Source: Spirochaetaceae bacterium
GTDB taxonomy: Bacteria; Spirochaetota; Spirochaetia; SZUA-6; Bin103
Assembly (NCBI GenBank): GCA_028818385.1
Contig: JAPPNY010000126.1
Location: 1-17,519, forward strand
Length of the DNA stretch: 17,519 nt
Direction: 5' to 3'
Of this stretch, positions 5,747 to 14,097 are shown piece by piece. The position numbers were made by a program, and so were the translations under genes. The stretch's first letter is position 1, and each line of letters opens with the position of its first letter. The notes under the pieces are model-generated. The model saw only the letters and a list, made by a program, of their open reading frames with translations. It ran no database searches and was not told the DNA's origin.

Positions 5747-7465
5747 ATGCGCAAAATCGCACTATTGCTGGTCCTGGTGCTGCTCGGCGGGTTCGCCCTC
5801 GAGCTGGCGGCCCAGGAGTACACGTATACCAGCGCGGCGACCAACATGCATCGCCGGAACCCGGAACTGAACATGACCAAGCGCTGGCTGGACGAGTACT
5901 TCGACGTCCAGTTCGACTGGGTGACCACGGAGAACCAGTTCGAGAAGCTCAACGTGCTGCTGGCCGCTGGCGAGATTCCGGACATGATCGCCATGCGGAT
6001 GAACCCCGTGCAGTTGGCGACCTACGCCGATCAGGGCGTCTTGGCCGAGCTGTCGGTGGACACCATCCGCGAGGTGATGCCGGAGTACTACGCTCACGTC
6101 GCATCGTTCGGCGACGAGCGGGTGTGGAAGTACGGCGAGATCGACGGCAAGCACATGGGGCTGCCGATCATCAGCCCGTGGAACATTTACCGGCGCGGCA
6201 TCGCCTGGAACGCGCAGTGGCTGCACAACGTCGGCATCGACAAGGTTCCGGAGACGCTGGACGAGTTCGAAGCGGCGTACCTCAAGTTCCGCAATGACGA
6301 CCCGAACCAGAGCGGCGCGAAGGACACCTACGCGTTCACCGCGCCGGGTGACCAGGAGACCGCCCCTGCCGGCTTCTTCCAGGAGATCTTTGGCGCCCAC
6401 GGAACGTTCGCGTTCCAGTGGATCGAGAAGGACGGCAAGCTGCAGTACGGCTTCACCGATCCCGGCACCAAGGAGGCGCTGGCGCTGCTGGCCGACTGGT
6501 ATGCCAACGAGATCATCGATCCGGAGTGGGTCACCGAGATCGGGCGCAAGGACGGCGCCAACGACGTCTCGTGGAAGTTCGCCAACGAGAAGATCGGCTA
6601 CGTCTCCTCGCTCGGCTCCGACGACTCAGAGTGGGACGGCGGCGGTCACCTCAACCGCAAGTGGCACATGGCCCATCCCGAGCACCGCGCCTACATCTAC
6701 GACGATCCCGACTGCTGGCCGGACAACTGCTCCGGCCAGGGGCACTACAGCATCATCGCCTTCACGGAGATCGATCCTGCCGCCCACGCGTCGGTGACCG
6801 ACTACCATCCGTACGTGGCCGGCGAGCCGCCGATCGGACCACGCGGAGACGCCGGCATGTCCGTACGCGGCCTGCAGCCGCTGTACGTCACCTTCGGACG
6901 GCAGCTCGAGCGCGATGAGGACAAGCTCCATCGCCTGCTGCAGGTGTTGAACACCATCGCCACCGACCGCGCGCTGTACTATGCGGCGGCGCTCGGCTGT
7001 TTCGCCGGCGACACGACGAAGGTGTGCGAGGAAGCGACGCCCTGGGAGTGGGTGCCGTTTGACGGCTCCGAGTACGGCGACAAGTTCGCGCAGACCGAGG
7101 AGTGGCTGGCCGACCCGCGCCGCCAGGGCGAGCTGGGCGAGAACCTGGCCGGCGGTTTCTCGACCAACCCGTTCTGGGTCTACGCGCCGTGGTACAACGT
7201 GAGCCGCGGGGAAAGCGGCGTGCAGCGGCAGACGCTGTACGACACCATCGCCAGCCAGAACACCGTGGAGCAGCCGCTGAAGGTGGCGCTGCCCTCGCAG
7301 GCCGAGTACGCGGACGTCGACAAGGTGCTCAAGGAGTTCTTCTACAAGGTGGTCCTGGGCACACAGAGCGTCGACGACTACGACGACGTGGTCGCACAGT
7401 GGCGCCGCAACGGCGGCGACGTGTTGACGGAGGAAGCCAACGCGTGGTTCGACACCGTCAAGTAG
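5747..7465 (+). CDS. Extracellular sugar-binding protein of an ABC importer (cassette A)
   Basis: 572 residues from ATG 5747, preceded by the strong ribosome-binding site AAGGAAGG (5729-5736). A longer frame from 5693 would add residues before an obvious signal peptide and is rejected. Residues 1-22 (MRKIALLLVLVLLGGFALELAA) are the signal. There is no lipobox cysteine, so it is probably periplasmic. The mature part follows the large LipO/YtcQ-like solute-binding pattern: RWLDEYFDVQFDWVTTE, then LLAAGEIPDMIAM early in lobe 1, and LADWYANEIIDPEWV in the middle. These large binding proteins serve LplB/YtcP-type permeases and bind oligosaccharides; which one cannot be read from the sequence. It is the last gene of cassette A, followed by a terminator hairpin. 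It belongs to the same broad family as the protein at 14098-15675 but is well diverged. Confidence 0.88.
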   Translation: MRKIALLLVLVLLGGFALELAAQEYTYTSAATNMHRRNPELNMTKRWLDEYFDVQFDWVTTENQFEKLNVLLAAGEIPDMIAMRMNPVQLATYADQGVLAELSVDTIREVMPEYYAHVASFGDERVWKYGEIDGKHMGLPIISPWNIYRRGIAWNAQWLHNVGIDKVPETLDEFEAAYLKFRNDDPNQSGAKDTYAFTAPGDQETAPAGFFQEIFGAHGTFAFQWIEKDGKLQYGFTDPGTKEALALLADWYANEIIDPEWVTEIGRKDGANDVSWKFANEKIGYVSSLGSDDSEWDGGGHLNRKWHMAHPEHRAYIYDDPDCWPDNCSGQGHYSIIAFTEIDPAAHASVTDYHPYVAGEPPIGPRGDAGMSVRGLQPLYVTFGRQLERDEDKLHRLLQVLNTIATDRALYYAAALGCFAGDTTKVCEEATPWEWVPFDGSEYGDKFAQTEEWLADPRRQGELGENLAGGFSTNPFWVYAPWYNVSRGESGVQRQTLYDTIASQNTVEQPLKVALPSQAEYADVDKVLKEFFYKVVLGTQSVDDYDDVVAQWRRNGGDVLTEEANAWFDTVK

Positions 7466-7508
7466 ACCGATCAGGCGTGTAGCCTGAAGACCTCGCACGA
7501 GGTCGACC

Positions 7509-7543
7509 GAGAGCCGGGCCGGCGATCTGCAGGCCCGGCTCTC
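7509..7543 (+). terminator. Transcription terminator hairpin after cassette A
   Basis: A perfect 12-bp stem, GAGAGCCGGGCC (7509-7520) and GGCCCGGCTCTC (7532-7543), with an 11-nt loop, 44 bp after the binding-protein stop. The downstream T-run is weak (TTCATGTATG), but the stem is very stable and the position separates cassette A from cassette B. Confidence 0.75.
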
Positions 7544-7581
7544 TTCATGTATGCGCCCCGGCAGGGAATGGGCATTCGCGA

Positions 7582-7587
7582 TAGACT
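7582..7587 (+). promoter_or_regulatory. Possible -10 box giving a leaderless start
   Basis: TAGACT ends 6 bp before the ATG at 7594, so a transcript from it would begin at or near the start codon. No ribosome-binding site precedes that ATG, and no good -35 is visible. This is compatible with leaderless expression of cassette B but is weak evidence alone. Confidence 0.25.
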
Positions 7588-7593
7588 GACTCC

Positions 7594-8859
7594 ATGAGCA
7601 ATGACAAACCCCTGCGCGTGGCACTGATCGGCGCCGGCAACCGGGCCAGCACCGTCTACGCGCCGATTCTCCCCCACCTCGGCGAGTGGCTGGACCTGGT
7701 CGCGGTGTGCGACCCCGTGGCCGAGCACTCCAACGCGCTGGCCGCGCAGCTTGGCGCCCGGCCGTTCCACTCCATCTTCGAGCTGGTGGACTCGCAGGTG
7801 GCGGAGGCGGCGCTGGTGGTCACACCGGTGCCCTCGCATCACTCCATCTCGTCCTTTCTCTCCGCGAACGGCATCCACCACGACGTGGAGACCTCCATGG
7901 CGGTGACTCTCAAGCAGGGCCGGGAGATGTCCGAACGCGCCAGGGACGGCAACGTCGTCCTGCGCATTGGTGAGAACTTCTGGCGCTTTCCGATCGACCG
8001 GATCAGCAAGACGGTGGCGGCCTCAGGGGCGATCGGCGAGGTACGGCGCGTGCTGTGCATGTACGACCACACCGGCTACCACAACAACTCGCGCTGGATC
8101 GTCTTCTACGAGTCGCACCCGCTGACCGCGCGTACGATCAGCCACACGATGCCGGTGGCCCCGTACAACTCGATGCCGCACCGCCACCACGTCGAGGAGG
8201 GGTTCCACTGCAACTTCTTCACGTTCCCTCAGGACCGCCTCGTCGTCGACCTTGCGGGCAACGTCAAGGGCAACCTGGGCCGGCATCCGCGGCCCGGGTA
8301 TACGGAGATCGCAGGTGCCCGCGGCACGGTCGTGCAGACGCCGGCCGAGAACTGGACCGGAGTCGCCGAGGTGCGCGTCTGCAGCGACGAGTCGCTCGCC
8401 GCGGGCGGCAAGGCGGACATCATCAGCCCGGTCGTCCATGAGCAGGCCGACGACGTCTGGACCCGCTCCACGGTCGAGGTCCCGGGCAGGACCATCGAGT
8501 ACGTCAACCCGTATCGCGTTCCCACCCGCACCGGCCGCCCCTACTACGGCGCCGCGGTGGCCGGCCACATCGTCGACTTCGTGCTGGCCGTGCACCGGCA
8601 CAACGGTTCGCAGGCGGCGGCGGCGGAGTTGGCGAGCCGGGGCTGGGAGTACACCGACCGCGATGCGCTGGCGGCGATGGAGATGAGCCAGGCCTGCGAC
8701 GAGTCCGAACTGCGCGGCGGCGTGGAGCTGGCGCTGCCGCTGGCGGCCGACCTGGAGCTCCGCTCCGAGGAGGAGCAGCTCGCCGTGCTGCGCAAGCAGC
8801 TCGGGCGCGATCCGATGGACGTCGACGCCATGCTTGCGGTGAGCTACGCGCGTCCATGA
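7594..8859 (+). CDS. Gfo/Idh/MocA-family oxidoreductase with an altered EKP motif
   Basis: 421 residues. The N-terminal Rossmann fold has the nucleotide-binding GAGNRA loop (13-18, after VALIGAG) and an acidic end of beta-2 (VCDP, Asp40) that favours NAD(H). The C-terminal alpha/beta domain carries the family's substrate-site pattern ESHPL (His175). The usual E-K-P triplet that supplies the catalytic lysine is here E99-T100-S101 (HDVETSMAVTLKQG). The enzyme may therefore use another residue, have a different chemistry, or act on a ligand without redox turnover. Family members oxidise, reduce or epimerise sugars and inositols. It heads cassette B and overlaps the lyase gene by 4 bp (ATGA), so the two are probably translated together and act on the same sugar. 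It lies just after the cassette A terminator. Confidence 0.88.
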   Translation: MSNDKPLRVALIGAGNRASTVYAPILPHLGEWLDLVAVCDPVAEHSNALAAQLGARPFHSIFELVDSQVAEAALVVTPVPSHHSISSFLSANGIHHDVETSMAVTLKQGREMSERARDGNVVLRIGENFWRFPIDRISKTVAASGAIGEVRRVLCMYDHTGYHNNSRWIVFYESHPLTARTISHTMPVAPYNSMPHRHHVEEGFHCNFFTFPQDRLVVDLAGNVKGNLGRHPRPGYTEIAGARGTVVQTPAENWTGVAEVRVCSDESLAAGGKADIISPVVHEQADDVWTRSTVEVPGRTIEYVNPYRVPTRTGRPYYGAAVAGHIVDFVLAVHRHNGSQAAAAELASRGWEYTDRDALAAMEMSQACDESELRGGVELALPLAADLELRSEEEQLAVLRKQLGRDPMDVDAMLAVSYARP

Positions 8860-11800
8860 GCGAGCGGCCCGTCGGCGACGGCGACGTCGGCCGTGTCGAT
8901 ATCGGGCATGTCGACGTGGCCGGCGACGACCGGATCGACGCGATCGCCGCCCGTGACGACATCGTCGTCGTGAACGCCGTCGAAGCGGAGACGCTCGACG
9001 GCTGGCAGATCAACGTCGGCCAGCAGAACATGCCGTTCCGGGTCGGCTACGGGGTCTATCGGACGCCGTCGGTGGCCGCGTCGGGCATGCCGGCGGTGCT
9101 GCGGCATCGATTCTGGCTGCCACCGGAGAAGGAGCAGGTGTGCGGCCGCAAGTACATCGGGATGCTGCTGTACGCGTCGGAACGCGACGACTACCGCTAC
9201 ACCCTGCAGGCCGGCGCGGAGCTCCTGGGCACGGTACGTCCGCAGCGCCTGGACAACCGCAGGCACCTGATCGTGGCCGAGCGCCCGGCCGAGATCCTGG
9301 GCGCCGGCGTGCCGTTCACGGTCCGCGCGGAAGGCACCGGCCCCTGCTACCTGGAGAAGCTGCTGTTTCTCACCGAGCTGCCCGAGGCGTCGTCGTTCGC
9401 GCCGCGCCTGGGCCGCCTGAGCACTCGCGTGACCGGCCCCGGCACGGTCGAGCTGCACGGTATCGCCTCCGAGCCGGTGGCGGTGACCGCGACGGCGACA
9501 CCGCTGGAGGGGGTCGGCGCCACGGTGAGCGCGGCCAGCGGCGAGCCGTATCCGCTGCTGGCGCTGCCGTTGCGGGGGTTGACCCCCGGCCTGCCCTATC
9601 GGATCGACGTGGAGGCTCGCGAGCCCGGCGGCGAGGTCACCCGCGCAACCGTCGACGTGCCGGCGGACGCTCAGTCGCTCGAACCGGAGGCTGCCGACCT
9701 GCGGATCCCGATCGAGGTGGTCGACTGCGGGCGTGAGGACAGCACCGGAGCGGCGCGGTGCGGAGGCGCGGCGACGGGAATGCCGCTGACCTTCGCCGTG
9801 CCGTTGCCGCGGGGCGCGCTACGGCAGCCGGCGGCGCGGGTGAGCTTTGCCGCGTCCGCCGCGGACCCGGACGGTGAGGAGGCACAGGTGCGCGTGCACG
9901 CGCGCTGGCCCGACGGCAGTGCGCGCTGGGCGCTGCTGGACACGGGCTGCCCTGGCGGCGCCCTCCCGGCCAGCGGCATGGTCACGCTCACCGGCTCGGA
10001 CGCTACGGCTCCCGCGGACGCCAGCGACCTGACCTGGAGCCAGGAGGGCTGCGCGGTAACCGCGGACAACGGCCACGTGCGGGTGACGGTGCGGCAGGGG
10101 GGCGACCTCTTCGAGCGGATCGAGGTGCTCCGGGACGGGGAGTGGACGACCATCTGCCGCGGCGGCGGCCTGCACGGCGCGATGGGCAGCGGCGTGCCGC
10201 TGAACTCGGGACGGGTCGAGGAGGCGCGCATCGAGGAAGCGGGGCCGCGCCGGGTCGCGATCCGCGCCGAGTTGCCGGTCGCCGACCCGAACGGCGTCGA
10301 GCACCTGCGCGCTTCCGTGCTGGTGCAGCTCCATGCCGGCCAGCCGTTGCTGACGCTCACGCAGCGGCTGGTCGTGGTCAGTCCGCTGGCCGGCGCGGCC
10401 ATGCACGGCGACCTGAGCCACCTGGCCGACTCCGGCGAGGCAGACGCCGACATCGACGGTGCCGAGCACGAGAAGGCGTCGCTGCTGCGCGTGCGCTCGC
10501 TCGAGCTGCGGCTGCCGTGGCAGCCGATCCGGGTGGCGGGCATGCCCGGCGGTTCGACGGCGGCGCCGGCTCCCGGCGCGCCCGTACGCCTGGCGCACGA
10601 GCACGACCGTGCCTACCGCGTAGAGGGTGAGGGCCGGTCGCACACCGTCGAAGGCCACGCATCCGGCCGCCTCGTCATCGAAAGCAAGGCCGGCCCGTGC
10701 CTGCTGGCGGTCCGCGACTTCTGGGAGCTCTACCCGAAGGCCGTGCGCTGCGACGCCGACACGCTCGCCGTCGAGCTGCTGCCGGCCCTGGGCGAGGAGG
10801 TCGAGCTGCCCGACTACGAGCGCGAGTGGCACCGCCTCTACTTCTGGCTGGACCGGCCGTCCGGCTGCTACCGGCTCAAGGTGGGAAGCGCCCTCACCAC
10901 CGAGCTGATGCTGTGCTTCGCCGCCGGCCACGAGCGGCAGAACGCGGCGGCCGACTGGTTTCAGGGCCGACTGGCCGTCCGCCCCGACTTCGGCTACCTG
11001 GGGAGCACCGGCGTCCTGGAGCCGTTGGCCGCCAAGCACGACTCGCCCCATCCGCCCTACGAACGCATGGTCGACCGGGCGCTCGCCGAGTGGCTGGAGC
11101 ACCGCTCCAGCCGGCACGAGGTCGGCTTCATGAACTACGGCGACACCTTCAAGGGCGATGCCGAGGCCGGCGGCTTCTGGGAGAACAACGAGTACGATGC
11201 CCCGTGGTGCCACCTGGTCGAGTTCCTGCGCGGCGGCGACCCGCGCTGGCTGCCCCTGGGGTACGAGGCGGCGCGTCACATGCTCGACATCGACACCTGC
11301 AACCACTCCCGCGACCCGGCGCAGGTCGGCGCCCAGATCATGCACATGGCCGGTCACGTGGGCGGCTACCTGCCGCCGTACTTCCGCAACAAGATGGCCG
11401 GCTCCACGGCCGTCCCGTCGCATATGTGGGTGCAGGGGCCGGCGCTCCATTTCCTGCTCACCGGCGACCCCTTCGCCCGCGAGGTGCTGGAGCACACGGC
11501 GCGCTGGATGACCGCCAACCTGCGCTGGTTCTCGCTCGACAACGCCCGCGAGTGCGGCTGGCAGCTCACCCACCTGTGCGCCCTGGACCGGCTGGGCGAC
11601 GATCCCCGCTACCTCAACGCGGCGGCCATCATCGTCGAGCACGTCCTGGCCGCGCAGAGCCCCGGCGGCGGCTGGCAGCGGGTCCTCACCGCCAGCCACG
11701 GCGGCCGGGGGCTGCCGCGCCCGCTCGGCGAGGCCGGCTTCATGGTAGGGGTACTGCTGTCGGCGCTGCGCCGCTATCATGACCTGACAGGCGATCAGAG

Positions 11801-12137
11801 GGTGGCGGAGGCGATCACGGGAGGCGTGCGCTGGCTGGTCGAGCACACCTACGACCGCGGCGCCGGGCACTTCCGCTACACGTCGTGCCCGGAGGCCGGC
11901 GGCGACCCTTCGCCCGAGTGGTCGATACAGGTGCTGGAAGGGCTGGCCGACGGCAACCGCATCGCCCCCAGCGCCGAGGTGGCGGCCATCCTGCGCCGCA
12001 ACCTGACCGACATCGGGCTGACCGGTGAGGAGTTGATCGGCCGCCCGCGGGTCGGCAAGGCGCTGACCCAGGAGGCGCGCTACATCCCGACGCTGCTGCA
12101 GGCGCTGAACGACGGCGCGGCGGAAGGACCGGGCTGA
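8856..12137 (+). CDS. Large PL26/PcRGLX-like polysaccharide lyase with N-terminal beta-sandwich domains
   Basis: 1093 residues. Residues about 283-380 match the PcRGLX-like N-terminal RIFT barrel (MPLTFAVPLPRGAL, then VRVHARWPDGSARWALLD). About 395-700 match the central catalytic beta-domain, including AVRDFWELYPKAV at 618-630. About 730-1080 form the alpha/alpha-toroid with FMNYGDTF (758-765) and ENNEYDAPWCHLVEF (776-790). PcRGLX is an exo-rhamnogalacturonan lyase (PL26), so cleavage of an acidic rhamnose/uronate polymer or related glycan is likely but the substrate is unproven. Before this core come a jelly-roll-like region (about 50-178) and an Fn3-like region (about 185-270), making it longer than a plain PL26 protein. 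There is no signal peptide, suggesting action in the cytoplasm on imported oligosaccharides. The first 40 residues are Asp/Val-rich and low in complexity, so the true start may be later; the ATGA overlap supports 8856. The next permease starts 3 bp after its stop. Confidence 0.8.
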   Translation: MSERPVGDGDVGRVDIGHVDVAGDDRIDAIAARDDIVVVNAVEAETLDGWQINVGQQNMPFRVGYGVYRTPSVAASGMPAVLRHRFWLPPEKEQVCGRKYIGMLLYASERDDYRYTLQAGAELLGTVRPQRLDNRRHLIVAERPAEILGAGVPFTVRAEGTGPCYLEKLLFLTELPEASSFAPRLGRLSTRVTGPGTVELHGIASEPVAVTATATPLEGVGATVSAASGEPYPLLALPLRGLTPGLPYRIDVEAREPGGEVTRATVDVPADAQSLEPEAADLRIPIEVVDCGREDSTGAARCGGAATGMPLTFAVPLPRGALRQPAARVSFAASAADPDGEEAQVRVHARWPDGSARWALLDTGCPGGALPASGMVTLTGSDATAPADASDLTWSQEGCAVTADNGHVRVTVRQGGDLFERIEVLRDGEWTTICRGGGLHGAMGSGVPLNSGRVEEARIEEAGPRRVAIRAELPVADPNGVEHLRASVLVQLHAGQPLLTLTQRLVVVSPLAGAAMHGDLSHLADSGEADADIDGAEHEKASLLRVRSLELRLPWQPIRVAGMPGGSTAAPAPGAPVRLAHEHDRAYRVEGEGRSHTVEGHASGRLVIESKAGPCLLAVRDFWELYPKAVRCDADTLAVELLPALGEEVELPDYEREWHRLYFWLDRPSGCYRLKVGSALTTELMLCFAAGHERQNAAADWFQGRLAVRPDFGYLGSTGVLEPLAAKHDSPHPPYERMVDRALAEWLEHRSSRHEVGFMNYGDTFKGDAEAGGFWENNEYDAPWCHLVEFLRGGDPRWLPLGYEAARHMLDIDTCNHSRDPAQVGAQIMHMAGHVGGYLPPYFRNKMAGSTAVPSHMWVQGPALHFLLTGDPFAREVLEHTARWMTANLRWFSLDNARECGWQLTHLCALDRLGDDPRYLNAAAIIVEHVLAAQSPGGGWQRVLTASHGGRGLPRPLGEAGFMVGVLLSALRRYHDLTGDQRVAEAITGGVRWLVEHTYDRGAGHFRYTSCPEAGGDPSPEWSIQVLEGLADGNRIAPSAEVAAILRRNLTDIGLTGEELIGRPRVGKALTQEARYIPTLLQALNDGAAEGPG

Positions 12138-12139
12138 GC

Positions 12140-13117
12140 ATGGCCAGCCAGCCGACCGGCGACATCCAGGCGGCTCGGGCGTCCACCGGGTTGCGTGCCC
12201 GGCTTCCTGTGCTGATCAGGCGCGTGCGCAAGGACCCGGCGCTGTACGTGATGCTTGCGGTGCCGGTCGCGTACTTCCTGATCTTCCACTACCAGCCGAT
12301 GTACGGGGTGTTGATCGCGTTCAAGGACTACAAGATTAACGCAGGCATCCTGGGCAGCCGATGGACGGACGACTTCGGTTTCTACCACTTCATACGCTTC
12401 TTCTCCTCCAACGCCGCCTTCCGCCTCATCAACAACACGTTCCAGCTCTCCTTCTGGTCGATCGTGTGGGGCTTCCCGGCGCCGATCATCCTGGCCCTGC
12501 TGCTGCACGAATGCCGCCTGCCGCGCTTCAAGAAGACGGTGCAGACGGTCACCTACCTCCCGCACTTCATCTCCATCGTCGCCATCGTCGGCATCCTCCA
12601 CCTGCTGCTGTCGCCGCGCGACGGATCGATCAATCACATCCTCGCCCTGATCGGCCTGGAGCGGGTCTACTTCATGGCGGACTCGGGCTGGTTCCGCCCG
12701 GTCTACGTCATCTCCGGCATCTGGCAGGACGTGGGCTTCGGGGCCATCATCTACTTGGCCGCGCTCAGCCGCGCCAGCACCGAGCTCTACGAGGCGGCCA
12801 CCGTTGACGGCGCCAGCCGCCTGCAGCGCATATGGCACGTGTCGGTGCCCAGCCTGGCGGCGGTGGCGATCATCCTGCTGATCCTGCGAACCGGGAGCAT
12901 CCTGTCGGTGGGATTCGAGAAGGTGTTCCTGATGCAGAACGACCTGAACATCCGGGTCTCCGACGTGATCCAGACCTACGTGTACCGGGTCGGGCTGCGC
13001 GGACGGGAGTACTCCTACGCGACGGCGGTGGGGCTGTTCCAGGCGGTGGTCGGCCTGATCCTGTTGGTGGCCGTCAACAAGGTCAGCTCCAAGGTATCGG
13101 AGACGTCTCTGTGGTAG
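12140..13117 (+). CDS. ABC sugar importer permease, LplB/YteP type (cassette B)
   Basis: 325 residues. It begins 3 bp after the lyase stop, with GGAAGGA (12122-12128) upstream inside the lyase gene, so it is tightly coupled to it. A basic N-terminal tail of about 34 residues precedes the first membrane helix (YVMLAVPVAYFLIF). FHYQPMYGVLIAFKDYK and WGFPAPIILALLL are LplB/YteP hallmarks. The EAA loop is at about 217-238 (ELYEAATVDGASRLQRIWHVSVP). It is a paralogue of the permease at 3808-4737 and forms the channel with the following protein. The direct coupling to a lyase gene links this importer to the lyase's substrate. Confidence 0.9.
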   Translation: MASQPTGDIQAARASTGLRARLPVLIRRVRKDPALYVMLAVPVAYFLIFHYQPMYGVLIAFKDYKINAGILGSRWTDDFGFYHFIRFFSSNAAFRLINNTFQLSFWSIVWGFPAPIILALLLHECRLPRFKKTVQTVTYLPHFISIVAIVGILHLLLSPRDGSINHILALIGLERVYFMADSGWFRPVYVISGIWQDVGFGAIIYLAALSRASTELYEAATVDGASRLQRIWHVSVPSLAAVAIILLILRTGSILSVGFEKVFLMQNDLNIRVSDVIQTYVYRVGLRGREYSYATAVGLFQAVVGLILLVAVNKVSSKVSETSLW

Positions 13118-14001
13118 GCGTACGCCGGATCGAGGGGTTCGACCTGATGGTCGTCGTGGTGCTGCTCCTGGTGGGCGCCGCGACCCTGTACCCGGTCGTC
13201 AACGTATTCTCCATTTCCCTGAGCCACCCGAACGAGGTGGCGCGGGGCATCACCTGGCTTCCGCGCCACCTCGACCTGAGCGCCTACGAGTTCATCCTCG
13301 AACACCCGATGATCGGTGTCGGCTACCGCAACTCCCTGATCTACGTGACGATTGGGACGGCCATCAACCTGACCATGACCTGCCTGTGCGCCTACCCGCT
13401 GTCCAAGAAGGGCTTGGTCGGGCGCAAGTTCGTGATGCTCCTTATCGTGTTCACGATGTTCTTCTCCGGTGGCCTGATCCCCACCTACCTGCTGGTGCGG
13501 GCGCTGGGGATGGTCAACACCATGTGGGCGCTGCTCATCCCGGGCGCGATCGCGGCCTACAACATGATCATCCTGCGCACCTTCTTCCAGTCGATCCCTG
13601 AGGACCTGGAGGAGTCGGCATTCCTGGACGGAGCCGGGCGGTGGCGGATCCTGGCCAGCATCATCCTGCCCCTCTCCAAGGCGGGCCTGGCAGCGATCGG
13701 CCTGTTCTACGCCCTAGGCCACTGGAACAGCTACTTCAACGCGCTGATCTACCTCAACGACGCGGAGAAGTATCCGCTGACGATGATCGTGCGCGAGATC
13801 GTGCTGCAGGAGGTGGTGCTCAAGCGCCAGGAGCTGTCAGGCGACGTGTTCGACGCGGAGCGGGAGATGAAGTTCGCCGCCTACACGCAGAATTTCCGGT
13901 ACGCGACGGTGTTCGTGTCGATAATACCCATGTTGATCATCTATCCGTTCCTGCAACGGTACTTCGTACAGGGACTGATGATCGGATCACTCAAGGAATG
14001 A
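13111..14001 (+). CDS. ABC sugar importer permease, YtcP type (cassette B)
   Basis: 296 residues from GTG 13111, overlapping the previous gene's end by 7 bp. GGAG at 13099-13102 lies 8 nt upstream. This start gives exactly the length of its cassette A counterpart and begins just before the first membrane helix (DLMVVVVLLLVGAATLYPVV). The frame is open further upstream inside the previous gene, but that extension is a shadow. The EAA loop is at about 164-187 (DLEESAFLDGAGRWRILASIILP). The C-terminus FVQGLMIGSLKE matches the family. It forms the transmembrane channel together with the 12140 permease. Confidence 0.9.
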   Translation: MVGVRRIEGFDLMVVVVLLLVGAATLYPVVNVFSISLSHPNEVARGITWLPRHLDLSAYEFILEHPMIGVGYRNSLIYVTIGTAINLTMTCLCAYPLSKKGLVGRKFVMLLIVFTMFFSGGLIPTYLLVRALGMVNTMWALLIPGAIAAYNMIILRTFFQSIPEDLEESAFLDGAGRWRILASIILPLSKAGLAAIGLFYALGHWNSYFNALIYLNDAEKYPLTMIVREIVLQEVVLKRQELSGDVFDAEREMKFAAYTQNFRYATVFVSIIPMLIIYPFLQRYFVQGLMIGSLKE

Positions 14002-14009
14002 CGGCGCCG

Positions 14010-14044
14010 CGGCCGCCAGACGCGGCCGGCCCTTTGTCAAAGGG
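14010..14044 (+). other. Two adjacent hairpins between permease and binding-protein genes (cassette B)
   Basis: The first stem is CGGCCGC (14010-14016) with GCGGCCG (14022-14028) and a 5-nt loop. The second is CCCTTT (14030-14035), loop GTC, AAAGGG (14039-14044). They lie in the 96-bp gap between the YtcP-type permease and the binding protein, as the hairpin at 5650-5665 does in cassette A. Without a T-run they are more likely to set relative mRNA levels than to end transcription. Confidence 0.4.
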
Positions 14045-14097
14045 AGGCGCAAACACCACGCTTCACCCCAAGGGAGGGTGAGGCAGAGGAAGGCAGG

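Noticed and set aside
9819..11870. 683-codon minus-strand open frame inside the lyase gene
   Set aside because: It is antisense to a gene with recognisable domains. Long antisense frames are common in high-GC coding DNA, and its protein is Val/Ala/Gly/His-rich without motifs.
12832..13110. Upstream extension of the YtcP-type permease frame into the preceding permease gene
   Set aside because: The added residues are a shadow of the preceding permease in another frame. GTG 13111 gives the family length and a ribosome-binding site.
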